NCBI GenBank assembly: GCA_946406115.1
Contig: OX291546.1
Span: forward strand, 12,517,019-12,581,018
Reading direction: 5' to 3'
Source: Apoda limacodes
Taxonomy: Eukaryota; Arthropoda; Insecta; Lepidoptera; Limacodidae
DNA: 64,000 nt
The position numbers were made by a program, and so were the translations under genes. Of this stretch, positions 22,171-33,239 are shown in pieces. Numbering within the stretch: position 1 is the stretch's first letter; every line of letters starts with the position of its first letter. The notes under the pieces were generated by a model that was not told where the DNA came from, did no database searches, and was given only the letters and a program-made list of their open reading frames with translations.

Positions 22171-23330
22171 AATAATTTTTACGCAAATTTGTTAAAATGT
22201 ATGTCACGTGCAAGAAAATTTGTTGGCAATTTCGAGTAAATCTATTTAAGACTATGGCATATCTAGCAATAGCGTGTCGCTTCGGCGAGTGTACAAAGAC
22301 ATATTATACTATTGAAGCAAACAAAGATACACAGTTCCGCGTACGATAGGCGCTGGCACGTGACCGCACGTTGAAAATCTCGATTTTTTCGGTTTTTTGT
22401 CGGTATAAAATTCAAATGTAGAACTATGACATTAGCAAATAAACTTGGCTATATAAGTATATATTTTATAAAATAAGAATAAACAGAACTTCACTCTTAG
22501 TTTTCAGAGAAATTTAATTAAGTCCCGAATACAGAGTGTCAGGTTTTTTTTTTCTATCTGTTTTAATAGGCAAATTATTATAATATTAGCAAATTATTAT
22601 TAATAAAGGTTTCAACTATAATATATTTTTTTTCACGTCGAAAAGTGTACTCAGGACTGTAACAAAATTAATCAAATTCTTGCAAACTTACCTCGTTTGG
22701 GTATGCCATTACCTTAAAAATGACTATATTAACTATACTATATACTATATTAAGGCGAAAATCTATTTGATTGTTTTTATTTTTAATGTCGCAATGAAAA
22801 ATCACATTGATTAGACTTTTTGCACAGAAAAAGCTGTGAAGATGAAAGAGGATAAGGTATATAATTCTTTTCCCAATCGAGAGTTCCCTCGGAAATAACT
22901 TTATCTTTAAGCTGCAAGTAAGCAAGTGACCTGATTCAAACGATCAAAAGATGGAGAAGATATTTATTTTATTTAATTAATTAACTTTATTTTTGGGTTA
23001 ATGATAGACAGATGTATAAAGAAAAACAAAGGATGCTATTTGTCATTGATTGGGAGTTCCTAATTGTTTTTTCTAGAGTTGATAAAACGGGGCGCATTTC
23101 TATCGTCCAGCGGCACAGATAGATAGGAAATAGAATTTTCATTTTTCATTTATGTTTAAAACCACCTTAATAAAATCATCGTCTTTCTATTGAAGTTTTA
23201 CAACAACGCACAACCTATTCTATTATTAAAGTATTATTTTATTTTATTGCATTGCCAGAACCACAAACCACAAACATACTAGGACTTTTATTAACTATTA
23301 ACTCCTCGAAACATACGAAATATTGAACCA
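22171..23330. promoter_or_regulatory. Intergenic upstream of the tandem gene pair
   Basis: No coding sequence supported. The 5' control region of the gene at 23537 should lie in its last few hundred bases. One NF-kappaB-like word, GGGAGTTCCT, lies at 23052-23061, about 480 bp before the start codon; a single 10-mer can easily be chance. A polypyrimidine run ending 'aatttttag' just before the start (about 23512-23522) could be an acceptor for an upstream non-coding exon. No convincing TATA box was found. Confidence 0.25.
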
Positions 23331-23536
23331 TAAAGTGCCAAATAACATATTTTTTATTTATGTCATTTATAACAACTGCTACAGTGTCTCTGAAATTCAT
23401 GTTTCACATAACTTTAACATTGCGAAATCCCATAGCCACTCAGCTTATCGAACAAATTTATGCCCCCATAAAAACGTTCTAAAACGAAATACTCATCTGC
23501 GTTCATTTCAATTCAATTTTTAGCGATTCAACCAAA

Positions 23537-24434
23537 ATGTTGAAAATTGTTATACTAAATACAATTTTAACTTTATTAAATGTTCAATGTAAAGAAGATG
23601 GAGCATATAGTGATAGCGGTGATAGTGATTTAGGGGAAAACCTTATTACTTCTCTGACAAATGATCGTAATTTAGATTTGTCAGAAGATGCTGAGTATGA
23701 AGATTTGAGAGCTGAACTACTTGCGTATCATAGTGCTTTGGCGTCCATTGCTGCTGATAATATGCCTGCCCGAAGTAAGTTGGTTCTAACTTATAATTTT
23801 TCTTTTTAGTAGTATAGTTGATTCAAACTAAATGTATTGTGTGATAACATACAATCTAACATAACATATATAACATTGTAAGCAATATTTTTGGGCCCTT
23901 TCGGGTACGTAACACTAAAGTAGACACAGGTAACTGCTGCAGCTCAAGCACCTGAGCCGGAGGCCATTAAAGTGTTAAAGTTAAAGATGTTCAAGATGTG
24001 AAAAGTGATTTAGGTAACGAATATGTAATTGCGCACAGACCTTCATTTGTCAATCAAGATTTTTGTTGCAATATCTTGGTATTTATTATTGCTTATATTC
24101 TCCAGGGTCTATGGTAAACACTCCATGCTGGGGACTTGGTGGAATTTGCATTAACTACAAGCTCTGCACAGGCTATAGATTTTTGACAGAAGTACCAGGA
24201 TGCAAAGACAAGCTGAACGTATGTTGTTTTACGTGGAATCGGTTCAAAGTAAGAGATATGAGAGATAAAGGTATACCAGCTATAGCTTTTCCATGGACAA
24301 TGCACGAAGACTTCGGTGGAGACGGAGTTGTGATGAACGACAAAAATGAGAAAAATAAAACTAAACTAAAGAAACACAGAAAATCTAAAAAAGCTAAAGC
24401 ACTTGCCTTACTAATAAGAAGTTTAAATAAATAA
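23537..24434 (+). CDS. Secreted six-cysteine protein A (CLIP/big-defensin-like), two exons
   Basis: Predicted host gene, 188 residues. Exon 1 is 23537-23774: ATG in good context ('aaccaaaATG'), an 18-residue hydrophobic signal peptide ending near 'LLNVQC', then an acidic segment rich in Asp/Glu (residues 19-78). The donor is GTAAGT at 23775. The intron of 331 bp is phase 1, and its acceptor 'tattctccag' ends at 24105. Exon 2 (24106-24434) begins with Arg-Ser-Met, so the junction gives Ala-Arg-Arg-Ser, a possible dibasic processing site. Six cysteines follow in C-x6-C-x5-C-x11-C-x6-CC spacing ('CWGLGGIC' ... 'VCCF'). After the domain comes an unfamiliar 40-residue linker and a Lys/Arg-rich tail of about 25 residues. 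AATAAA overlaps the stop. The spacing suits beta/big-defensins; 'G.C.....C' and 'VCC' also suit a short CLIP domain. The function is not known to me; an extracellular defence or signalling peptide is inference. A paralogue follows directly. Confidence 0.7.
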
Positions 24435-24682
24435 ATGATGCGTGAATAATTTTTAACACATATGCATGTAGGACCTACATATTGGTAGCTTATTACGTAT
24501 TACTCGTTACTTTTCATCAAATTCATAAACTGCAGCTCAATCTGTTTTCTGTTACGTATAAACATCTACATTGAAATGCATGATTAAACTGTTCAATTGC
24601 TTTATCAAAAGTTATTTCGTTTTTTTCAATTTAAACAAGCGAATTTACATTTTAATTTATTTTGATTTGGCTTTACTCAACT

Positions 24683-25958
24683 ATGAATCAAAGAATAAGA
24701 TTACTTCTACTTATATTTGTTTCATGTTTTGTTAAATTTGAAGCATTAATAATAAACAAATATATAGATGACAATTTGCCGCTTATAACAAAAAAATTTA
24801 AAGATGTGTTTTCGGCTGATAAAAACCCAAAACCTACTTTTGGTAAGTATAAAAAAATATTAAGAATAAGTGAATCTTATGTACTAATCCCTGGTATTAT
24901 ATTATTTCACAGTGTTTGATTAGTAAATGCCAAAAACAAGTGGGAAATTCGTTTGTATGAAGGACGCTCTTAATAATAAAAATAACCCAAACATTTCAAA
25001 AGTGATAATTTTATTGAGGAAGTCATCAAACAAAACAGGGAAGCGATAAAGCCAAATATGACAGCAATAAAAGAGAAATATAACGTAACATCAAAAATGT
25101 GTAATGAGTTACAGTGCAACAAACTTTTCTGACCCTCTGACTCTAAAGTTGGTGTTTGGTCGATTGTGTCGTAAGTACACATCATTCAATATGGCGAATG
25201 TATTTTTGATTTTTGACCACTGGTTCAAAAAAGTTTGTTCCACTATACTTATGTTGACAAATTTGTCAAGCTGAAAATTAAATGTTTTTTTTAAATAGGT
25301 ATTAGTTTCAAACGCCCCCTATTGTTGGGGAACGAGGGCGATTTATCGGATTGTGTACTTCACATACATCTTTTTTGACGTTGAATGTAATAGTTTATGG
25401 TGAAATAGTTCCAAGTTCTGTGGAAATCTTCATTGTAAACCAGAGGGTAGGAAGCATTCAGTAATTTTGACGATTCAAAAAACTTTTTCATACCACTAAG
25501 GTGGCAAATATGCTTACGGCCTGCCTGATGGTAAGTGGTCACGGCTTGTTTGTAAAAACCTAATTTGAATAAAAATAAATTACTGACATTGAATGGTTAA
25601 AATAGTGATAACACTTATTTGTATGTGTTTTTAAATGTATAAGTATTTAAAATAGAAAATATCATTAGGTACTGCAGGCACAACTTGTTGGGCGCGAGGT
25701 GGTGTGTGCGTGGATATTAAACATTGTCCATCTCTGAACTTCGATACATCAATAGCTGGTTGTTCATGGGGCTATAAAGTATGCTGCAAGAACATCAAAC
25801 TTACCAGTCCAACCGTTGGTTTTTCAAGAAGAAGAAACCAGTTCAAAATATTCTCATCTGATCTCGAAGAATTTGAACAGGGGAACATAGAAACGATTGC
25901 TTTTAAAAACAAAATAGTATTAAATTACTTCGAAGACACGCTTAGGAACGTAAGCTAA
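24683..25958 (+). CDS. Secreted six-cysteine protein B, paralogue of A, two exons
   Basis: Predicted host gene, 149 residues. Exon 1 is 24683-24842, with a strong signal peptide ('RIRLLLLIFVSCFVKFEA', residues 4-21) and about 32 residues of propiece that is not acidic. The donor GTAAGT is at 24843. The intron is phase 1, as in gene A. The acceptor is either 'atcattag' ending at 25668 or 'actgcag' ending at 25677; both keep frame and differ by three residues. Exon 2 carries the same six-cysteine spacing ('CWARGGVC', 'KHC', 'GCSWGYKVCCKN'). It lacks the Lys-rich tail and instead ends in an acidic, hydrophobic stretch ('SSDLEEFEQGN' ... 'NVS'). The 248-bp gap to gene A, the shared intron phase and the identical cysteine spacing indicate tandem duplication, although sequence outside the motif has diverged greatly. 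The intron is swollen by transposon fragments. Function unknown. Confidence 0.68.
24905..24965 (+). mobile_element. M2 MITE right-arm fragment in the intron of gene B
   Basis: 'tttcacagtgtttgattagt' and 'gggaaattcgtttgtatgaa' match the right arm of the MITE at 13902-14256. Only about 60 bp remain and no TTAA pair is visible. Confidence 0.6.
25112..25245. mobile_element. TA-flanked MITE, family M1 copy 2, in the intron of gene B
   Basis: Left end CAGTGCAACAAACTTTTCTG; right end, reverse-complemented, TAGTGGAACAAACTTTTTTG. TA flanks at 25110-25111 and 25246-25247. It is in opposite orientation to the copies at 565 and 35292, judged by the 'ggtcaaaaatcaaaa' block. Confidence 0.75.
25480..25545 (-). 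mobile_element. LINE-A 3'-tail fragment in the intron of gene B
   Basis: 'cataccactaaggtggcaaa' and 'ggcctgcctgatggtaagtg' are the LINE-A tail. It is cut after 'gtggtcacgg'. Confidence 0.7.
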
Positions 25959-26640
25959 CACAACCAAATAATATTTATAAAATACAAATATTAAACATTT
26001 GAAATAGAATTTATTTTAATTGTTTTAAAATATGTAGTACATTGTGTATTAAATGTGGTAAGAAGATAATTACTAACGAGAGGCTATTTAGTGACTCGAG
26101 TTTGTAATTTTCGCACCGCCCTTGTTACACACAATGTTTTACTTCAGAATTGCGAGCAAATGAATAAAAATATATGAATAAAAATATGAATAAATAAATA
26201 AACTTACTAAAACACAATTGAACCGAGAGTAGAAATAGGGAAAATAACGCCACTGCTAGATGGCGCTAGATTTTTTAAGAATTTATGAATCAAAAGGTTT
26301 AGGCTGATGTTAAAATTTGTACTAGCTGGCTTGTAGAGTGCACGTATTTCATTTTTTTTTGTATGCGATCATTTCCAGCATTTTTATTACACTTTCTCGT
26401 AAACAAGAAGAATTAAATCTACTCCCGAAAACTTTATATTTGTAAATTTTACTTTCCTTAAGGCAAGTGCGTTCATAGAACCCACGGCCGATAGTGAAAT
26501 AGTACCTGGAGGACCGAGCTGATCCGTTTTTTTAAACATCGCCATCTATTGTCAAGTAGCTTAAGCGTTGCTTAATAACGCCACCCATTGTCAAAAAGCT
26601 TTAGTGTTGCTTATTACTACTCGCCAATAGATGACAAGAA
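25959..26640. other. Intergenic downstream of gene B
   Basis: AT-rich start with 'aataaa'-like words near 25975 that could serve as the poly-A signal of gene B. From 26250, several 'gatggcgct' and 'cgccatctatt' words occur, which are common in lepidopteran repeats. No gene seen. Confidence 0.4.
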
Positions 26641-26840
26641 GAGTCATACTTTTCAGTTTATCACTGCCTTATAAACACGGATACAACGACGCCTCTAAAA
26701 ATGAAATCTAGCTAGCTAGATTTATCGTCCTCGAAACCAGCTGCATACTAAATTTCATGAAAATCGTTGGAGCCGTTTTCGAGATTCAGATTATATATCT
26801 ATGTATATAAACAAATATACAAGAATTTGTACTCGCTTAA
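26641..26840 (+). repeat. Interspersed repeat ending in 'atatacaagaatt'
   Basis: Contains 'catactaaatttcatgaaaa', 'tcgttggagccgttttcgag' and 'attcagattatatatctatg', the 3' block of a common lepidopteran short repeat. Class uncertain. Confidence 0.55.
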
Positions 26841-26959
26841 AGGTATTAGATGAAACCACTACGTGCGCTCTACGTTCTTTGTTTATTCTATCAAGTATGT
26901 ATATATAAAAGGGCCATCTGTGGTTCAAGATATGAACTACGTGCCAAGCGAGCAATTAC

Positions 26960-27255
26960 AAGTTTAAACGTCAGTCAAAAGTCTTAATGTTCAACCTTAC
27001 GGCCAAATACCAATTTTTATGCATTAAGCTTCAAAATTGACAGATGTTAATACAGACTTCCAAACCCCATTTTATCCCTTTAGGGGATGAATTTTGCAAA
27101 ATCCATTCCCAATTAAGCCCTACGTCAATTGCCAAACATGCCAATTTCTATGTAAGCCCCAAGGGGGTTTGGGCTGTACATTAATGGTGTCATTGGCATG
27201 GCATGGCATGAGTCAGTCAGGTTCTTCTTTTATAGATTTTTTTATAGATAGATAT
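26960..27255 (+). repeat. Repeat G, copy 1
   Basis: 'ttaagcttcaaaattgacag', 'accccattttatccctttag', 'gggatgaattttgcaaaatc' and the end 'gagtcagtcaggttcttctt' are the blocks of a common lepidopteran short repeat. Copies also lie at 31990-32370. Confidence 0.6.
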
Positions 27256-28129
27256 TAGTTTATTATTCTTCAACCCTCATACAATAATAATGTGTACCTA
27301 ACTATAAAGGCGGACCAAAAACCTAGGATTATAAGTACCTGCTACCAACGCTGGCTTAGCAGCAAGATTAGCCTGTCTTGCTACCTTATGATTTTGGCGT
27401 AAAAGGGAGCGATCAGCTTATCTTTAACCACATATAGTCTTTAAATAATGAACAACTTAGTACATAAAGCGAGGTAAAATTAAGAGCAGCCTTAATGCTT
27501 GTAAGTACGTAAGCCGTAGTTCAACACTTCCTTGAGATTAAACATGACGCATATATGTTTTAAAAAACTCTGTAGCTGTGGTAATACACGTATCATTATA
27601 ATTTCGATAAGTTTTCAAGCTACTGCTTCTAGCAAAGTAGCTTATTTTTTAGCTACTATACTAGTAGGTGTATTAAGTAATGTTTAAAAAAAAATAAAAA
27701 TCAATTCTTCTTTGAATATAATAAAATTATAACTGATGTCTGTACATAGGAGTTATTTAAGAAAAAAATATATGAAGGGTCTTTATAAGAACAATAGCAG
27801 CCAAAACGATTATCTTTGAAGTTTAAGTAAGTCTGTCTGTTTATCTATATGTATCATACAAGACTTACTTGAGGAAATTGAATGCGTTTTATACAATCGC
27901 GGTCTAACTTAAAATCTTAGTGCAAGTTCCATGTTGATACGCCGTCTAAATAAAAGCAGAGTTGTCGTAGGAATCCCACGCCAATAACTGAATACAAAGT
28001 AAAAAGCCACTGAAAAGTCAAAAATAAAACTTACGACAGTGGCACTAAGAGCTTTATTATGCTATAATACCTATAACTATAACAGGGTGAAGTTTACGAT
28101 GGGCATCACCCAGGAGTGGATGATTAGAA
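27256..28129. other. AT-rich intergenic
   Basis: No gene. The motif 'aatcccacgccaataactga' at about 27972 recurs in variants at 38600 and 53195 and is part of another short repeat. Confidence 0.4.
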
Positions 28130-28270
28130 AATTTGTTCTAAGCACTTTTTATACACAAAGGTGACAAACAAGCGTACCGTCATTTAGTCCATGCAGACTT
28201 ATAACAATAGGGGCAATACTCGTACGTTGTTGAACCTGTAGAAATCTGATAACTACCGTTTTGAAGCACC
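28130..28270 (-). mobile_element. LINE-A 3' end, very degenerate
   Basis: 'gcactttttatacacaaagg', 'tgacaaacaagcgtacc' and 'ttgaacctgtagaaatctga' follow the order of the LINE-A tail with many changes. Confidence 0.5.
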
Positions 28271-28639
28271 CTATCTTCTAATGTAAATTGTTTTTAATCC
28301 CTTCTATTCAAAAAGAGCTGGTTGGTTCCTCTTAAACAGGGATTAAAGTTGCACTTTGAATCTGTAGGGACGCAAAGTAATTTCAATTTGGAATGTGGAT
28401 AATAGAGATCGGTCAAGAACATTGTATGGACAAGTAACTAGCTGTATAATAAAAGTGGCCACGCGCGTTTGAGAAAAAGTTAAAACCGCGTGAAGTGTAT
28501 CCCGCCTTTGTAATTGTTTAGTCAAATTCGTATTTATGATAATACTTTTATAAAAAAATAGTGGGTTTTCCTCAAGTAGTGATAATGAAATATATAAATA
28601 AACGTTTCTTATTTATTAGTTACACTTATCTGTTTTAGG

Positions 28640-28825
28640 AAGAGTGTATCACTCGGTCACAAAATAATTTTACCTCGTGCGCCATCCTTTGAACCCCTCG
28701 CTGTGCTCCGGATTCAACCTTGAAATCCTTCGCTCCACTTGGAATTCAAAATAGCCCCCTCGCCGTATTATTATTATTTTGTAATATTATTTTGATCCCT
28801 TTTGTATCAAATACACTATTGTTTT
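28640..28825 (-). repeat. Repeat C, copy 2
   Basis: Reverse complement of the repeat at 8880-9060: 'cacagcgaggggttcaaagg', 'ggatttcaaggttgaatccg' and 'gggatcaaaataatatt' when read on the minus strand. Ends carry 'gtatcac'/'gtatcaa'. Confidence 0.55.
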
Positions 28826-29339
28826 CCTATTGGCTTCCCTCCTAGCATATTATTTTTTCAGAGGGATGTCACATTGCATGACCAAAAAACGTCAAAATCT
28901 GAGTTTAAACAAAATACAGACGAAGCTTAGACACAATGCGTATTTGCATAGAAATAATTGTAAATATAAATATATGTACTTTCTGAAATACTTAGAAGAA
29001 ATACTAAAAAAAGCTTTTAAGCTTAAGGTTTCTGCGTCGTGTCAGATAAGAAAAACAAGTGCTTACAGAGACGCAGCCCCAGGGGATCTATTTATTTTTG
29101 TTCCATTAACTTACAGCTTTTTCTCTAGGTTCCTTGGAAATTTAGATTACTTTTATAGAGCGTTATTTTCGCATCATTGTCCTTAGACCTGGTTTTACTT
29201 GATTACAAACATGATGGTTGTTTAATGCCAAGTGTTATGTGAAATATAAGTATTTTAATAAGTAGATATATATGCACAAAACTTATTAAGATAAGTGTCT
29301 ATCATATGGAAAATTGGAGTATATTACACTAATTTCGAA
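28826..29339. other. AT-rich intergenic; unsupported 118-codon frame
   Basis: An open frame at 28830-29186 has no ATG at its start, basic and aromatic AT-driven composition and no motif. Left uncalled. Confidence 0.4.
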
Positions 29340-29655
29340 TACGAGTTCCGACGTGGTATTCGTCGCGTCGTCGCGTCTCGGTATGAGCTACAAGGACTGC
29401 AGTAAGAAACCAGCCGTCATCCTCCATACTCCTCGGACCTTGCATCAATAGATTACCATTTTTTCCGAGATTACGACAATTGTTTCTGTGCAATAAAAAT
29501 TCTTCCCAGGAAGCAGTACAAAATGCCTTTACACAGTTTGTGGCGTCCAGTTCAACATAATTTTAAAGGAAAAATTTAAATGATCTTCCTACGAGATGGC
29601 AGAAATGCATAGAAGACGAAGGTAGATTATTTGATTTTATATCATTCCACGAAAT
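29340..29655 (+). mobile_element. mariner transposase C-terminal fragment
   Basis: Reads 'HPPYSSDLASIDYHFFRDYDN' with the stretch split by one change from the canonical mariner 'HPPYSPDLAPSDYH.F..L', so the third catalytic Asp of DD34D is still visible (about 29450). After a frameshift near 29475 it continues 'SQEAVQNAFTQFVAS', then 'MRWQKCIEDEGR'-like residues (29610-29630), the normal mariner C-terminus. The N-terminal half, the first two catalytic Asp and the inverted repeats are not recognisable. Inactive. Confidence 0.75.
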
Positions 29656-31589
29656 GGAAATTTGGGGATAAAGTATGAAATATATTTACAGTATTTACCA
29701 AATTTCTATCAACCTATTTGTGACACTTTGTTGAACAAAGCGCTATAAAATTTATTAAAAAAATTAAGATTCCAAATTTAAGTTGTGCCAGTTACAGTTT
29801 TCTATCATCTATTTACCTATAGCACAGCACATAATACCTACAGACAGTTTTATATTCTTTATTTTAAAATGGAAAGTTCTTGTACTATTTTTACATTTCA
29901 GGAACACAGATATTTCTAAATATCTCAATCATGATTGCCAGTATCGAAGTAACACTTGTGAAATAAAATATTTACAAGGAGACGCAACCAATAGTTTGTC
30001 AACAAACTAAAAACCTTAGAACAACGGAAATAAAGCTGACTTTTATTTGCAGTTTTGTGAAATACGCCTTTTATAGCACAAACCAAACCAACATTCCAAT
30101 TAGTCGAGTGCCTTTTCTGTAAATTCGAAGTTCGTTACGCAATTGAAATATAAACTGAACTAGCTGGTGTCTCGCGGTGTTACCCACGGGTTTCCATATA
30201 TCCGTCACATTTGGATCGGTAATAACTTAAATGGTTTTCCCCTCTTTTATTTATTTTAATGTAGAATTAGATATAGTGTAAACAAAATAAAAATAGTTAA
30301 TGTATTTTATTTTGTAATTAAGCGTCATAAGTGTTATAAATAACTCAAATATATAGTTACAATATCTGGTATACGATACAAGAATCGGTTTTTTATCAAA
30401 CTGGTGAGTAACTCTTTTATAATTAAAATATTACTAATTATAAGAGTATAATACTTTGCATTACCTTGCTGAAAAAGGCAAGAAACTTTGAATAGGTTCC
30501 TAATTCATCAGATTTCCGTAAAGTAAAGGAGGAGGAGTAGACCCCTTAATAATCCCTAATTATCTATTATCCTCATACATTTATCCATCGTTTTGTCCGT
30601 CTATCTGCATATGTTGTTTTTTAAAAACTAAATAAAACTAATTAATTTTGTTAATAAACAACAAGATTCTGACTTAAGGGTAAACCACCCCTGTATGACA
30701 ACCATATTGTGTATATTGATTTCCATAATACAAACAGTTGAAAATTAAGAAGTTGATAGCATTAAAATTATTTTCCGTTTTGGAAAATTCAACTTTATTA
30801 TTTTTAAACTTTAGCTTATTTGTCCCCAAAAAGTTCTAAATAATTACCGGACTTAACAGGAAGGAAACGAGATTGATAAATGACTTTTTCTTAGCTGGGA
30901 CTTTCCTTTAGCTAAAACTTTTATTAATGTACGACTTTGAAAATATTCAATTACTTCCTAATCACCATAGATGTGGAAATATTTATTTTTTAACTTAAAC
31001 TGTTAAAATTTAAGTATTATTTTAATGTTATTTAATTATGAATTCCAGCCATTCCCTAAAAAACATTAGTCATAAAATGGTTAATATATATATAATATAT
31101 ATCGCGGCATGAAAGTCGAGGTATGACCTTGAATGTGCAGAAGCATTTTTTTAAGTGACAAAACTTTATACTTCCACCACTAGGGATTACAAAACTAGTT
31201 TTTTTTTTTTGTTTTTGATATTTCGGCATAGTTTGGTAAGTATATGCACCGCGGTCAAGGACGTGATGTCGGTAACAAAACAAAGCCAGTGAAGCAATCC
31301 ACGAAAGTAATAATGTTTATTTACTATTTCTTCTTTTTCCTTATCCTTATCCTTTTCTGTGGGGTTGGCTCTCCTCATGTCAAGTACAAAGGTTTGACAT
31401 CAGAACAGACTTTGAGTACATAATAGAATCACTATATAAATAAAGCGTCACCTGTCGTGAGCAGCAGGTTGTGAATGAGAATGGAATACAGAAAGTAAAT
31501 AAAAGGTTAAAGGTAAACAAGCAACCTTTAAACTCTTAAAATTTTAAACGCGTTAGTCTTAACTTTCAACCTAAAAGCTAGATACCATT
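29656..31589. other. AT-rich intergenic, no gene supported
   Basis: About 1.9 kb of AT-rich sequence. An alternating (TA) tract lies at 31083-31101. A weak repeat N start ('aactagctggtgtctcgcgg') is at 30160. Confidence 0.45.
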
Positions 31590-32010
31590 TTAAGGGTTCC
31601 GTACCCAAAGGGATAAAAACGGGAACCTGTGACTAAGACTCCGCCGTCCGTCCGTTCGTCTGTCTACAGGCTGTATCTCATTACCTGTGATAGTTAGACA
31701 GTTGAAATTTTCACAGATGATGTATTTTTTTTGCCGCTTTGCCGAACAAAAATAACTAAAAAAAAGAATAAAATAAATATTAAGGGGGGCTCCGATACAA
31801 CAAACGTCATTTTTTTGCTCGATATTGACAACAGCCACAGCTTGAAATATTCACAGATAATTTAGTTATATATTCAATAAAAAAAAATAAAACAAACATT
31901 TGAGGGGGGCTCCCGTACAACAAACGTAATTTTTTTTTTTTTGCTGTTTTATAGATAATGGTACGGAACCCTTCGTGCGTGAGTCTCGATCGCACTTGGC
32001 CGATTTTTTA
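31590..32010 (-). repeat. Repeat D, copy 2 (inverted)
   Basis: Mirror of 14412-14830: begins with 'agggttccgtacccaaaggg', has (CCGT)n near 31645, 'gacagttgaaattttcacag' and two 'ggggggctcc' blocks each followed by 'acaacaaacgt', and ends 'cgatcgcacttggccgattt'. The internal part is duplicated within the element (31780-31815 and 31900-31935). Confidence 0.85.
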
Positions 32011-32370
32011 TAAATTAAGCTTCAAATGACAGATTTTGATACATACTTATAAACCCCATTTCACCCTCTTGGGAATTATTTTTCAGCAACCTTAAAACAC
32101 GTCAATCTTTAATCTTAATCTAAAGGCCAAATATCAATGTGTATGCATTCAGCTTCAAAATCGACAGATCGATTTCAATGCATCGTTCTAGTTCTATTTT
32201 ACCTCCTTCGGGGATGAACTTTGTAGAATCCCTGCTTAAACCTACCACCACCTACGTCACACTCATAACAGAAAGCTCTAAACCAAATTTCAAGTCTCAA
32301 GACCCAGTTATTTGGGCTGTGAGTTTATATAATATCAGTCGGTCACTTTACTACAGTTTACTATAATGAC
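32011..32370 (+). repeat. Repeat G, two diverged copies
   Basis: 'aaaccccatttcaccctctt' (32050) and 'ttcagcttcaaaatcgacag' followed by 'ggggatgaactttgtagaat' (32150-32240) belong to the same family as 26960-27255. The end 'atcagtcggtcac' is the expected tail. Confidence 0.55.
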
Positions 32371-32639
32371 AGAAAAATACAATCCCAGATGTTAACTTTA
32401 GGTATAACAAAATTTTAATTAATAATATTAATCAAAAAGAATCAACCTGTATATGAGAAGTCAACAAACCAGTTCTTTCTCGTATTCTGTCCTTCCAACA
32501 GCTAGCATATGGAAATATGCAGCCAGAATCATGGTATAACAATTTTATGTACTGACTTATTTATTAAAGACAAGCGAAATGCATAGGCATGGACGGACAC
32601 TGTGTCGTGTTTTCATAATGTATCAAATGTTTTGTATAA

Positions 32640-32795
32640 TGTTTTTAAGCTATTGCATAGCTTTTATCGCGGGCTCTGAGCGCGGCGACCGAATCAAGAA
32701 ATTCCGTAACGAAAAAACCTATCAACGGCACGGTGTTTGTGTGCGTGCGACTAGACGTATGCGTAACCACGTTTTGACTGTACGGCGATAAAAAA
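32640..32795 (+). repeat. Repeat H, copy 1
   Basis: 'attgcatagcttttatcgcg' and 'ggctctgagcgcggcgac' resemble 33255-33295 and other lepidopteran sequences. GC-richer than the flanks. No coding sense. Confidence 0.4.
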
Positions 32796-33084
32796 ATGAA
32801 TTTTAGATATTTTTTTGATGACAATCATAAGTTTAGGAGTTTTATTAGTAGGTTATGAGAGTCGAAACACGATTGAATAAACTTGACTCGATACAATAAA
32901 ATAGCAAAGTTTCCTCTAAATCTTCATTTTTAGAGAGATACTTCTACGGGGAAAACACTTTTATTTGCTAGTTATTTAACTTTTTTCAATGAAATTTCGT
33001 CTACGTGTTCCATAATAAATACTTTAGATGATTATGGTTTTATTTTATTGCGAAAGAATGTTATTACAAAAAATACAATTCATA

Positions 33085-33210
33085 AATAACGTCGCGTGGG
33101 CCAGCCATTACGCGGCTCTCGCCTTCCATCAGTCGGCCGCAGCGCCTCGTCGAGAGTGTGCGTATAAATAACTCTGTTGCGCCCACCCCGCTGCCACCAA
33201 CGAAAATTTT
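33085..33210. other. GC-rich block with TATAAATA
   Basis: 'cgcgtgggccagccattacg' and 'gcggctctcgccttccatca' form an isolated GC-rich island in AT-rich DNA. The sequence 'gcgtataaataactctgttg' at about 33161 looks like a TATA box 25-30 bp before a possible initiator, but no open frame follows. It may be a promoter relic or a transposon LTR/5' end. Confidence 0.3.
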
Positions 33211-33239
33211 TTAAATGATATTAACTTCTCATTTATTCT

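Noticed and set aside
23052..23061. NF-kappaB-like site as proof of immune regulation of the gene pair
   Set aside because: A single 10-mer close to the motif is expected by chance in several kb; kept only as a note.
28830..29186. 118-codon + strand frame with basic residues
   Set aside because: Starts without ATG and shows AT-driven composition, no homology pattern and no neighbouring exon.
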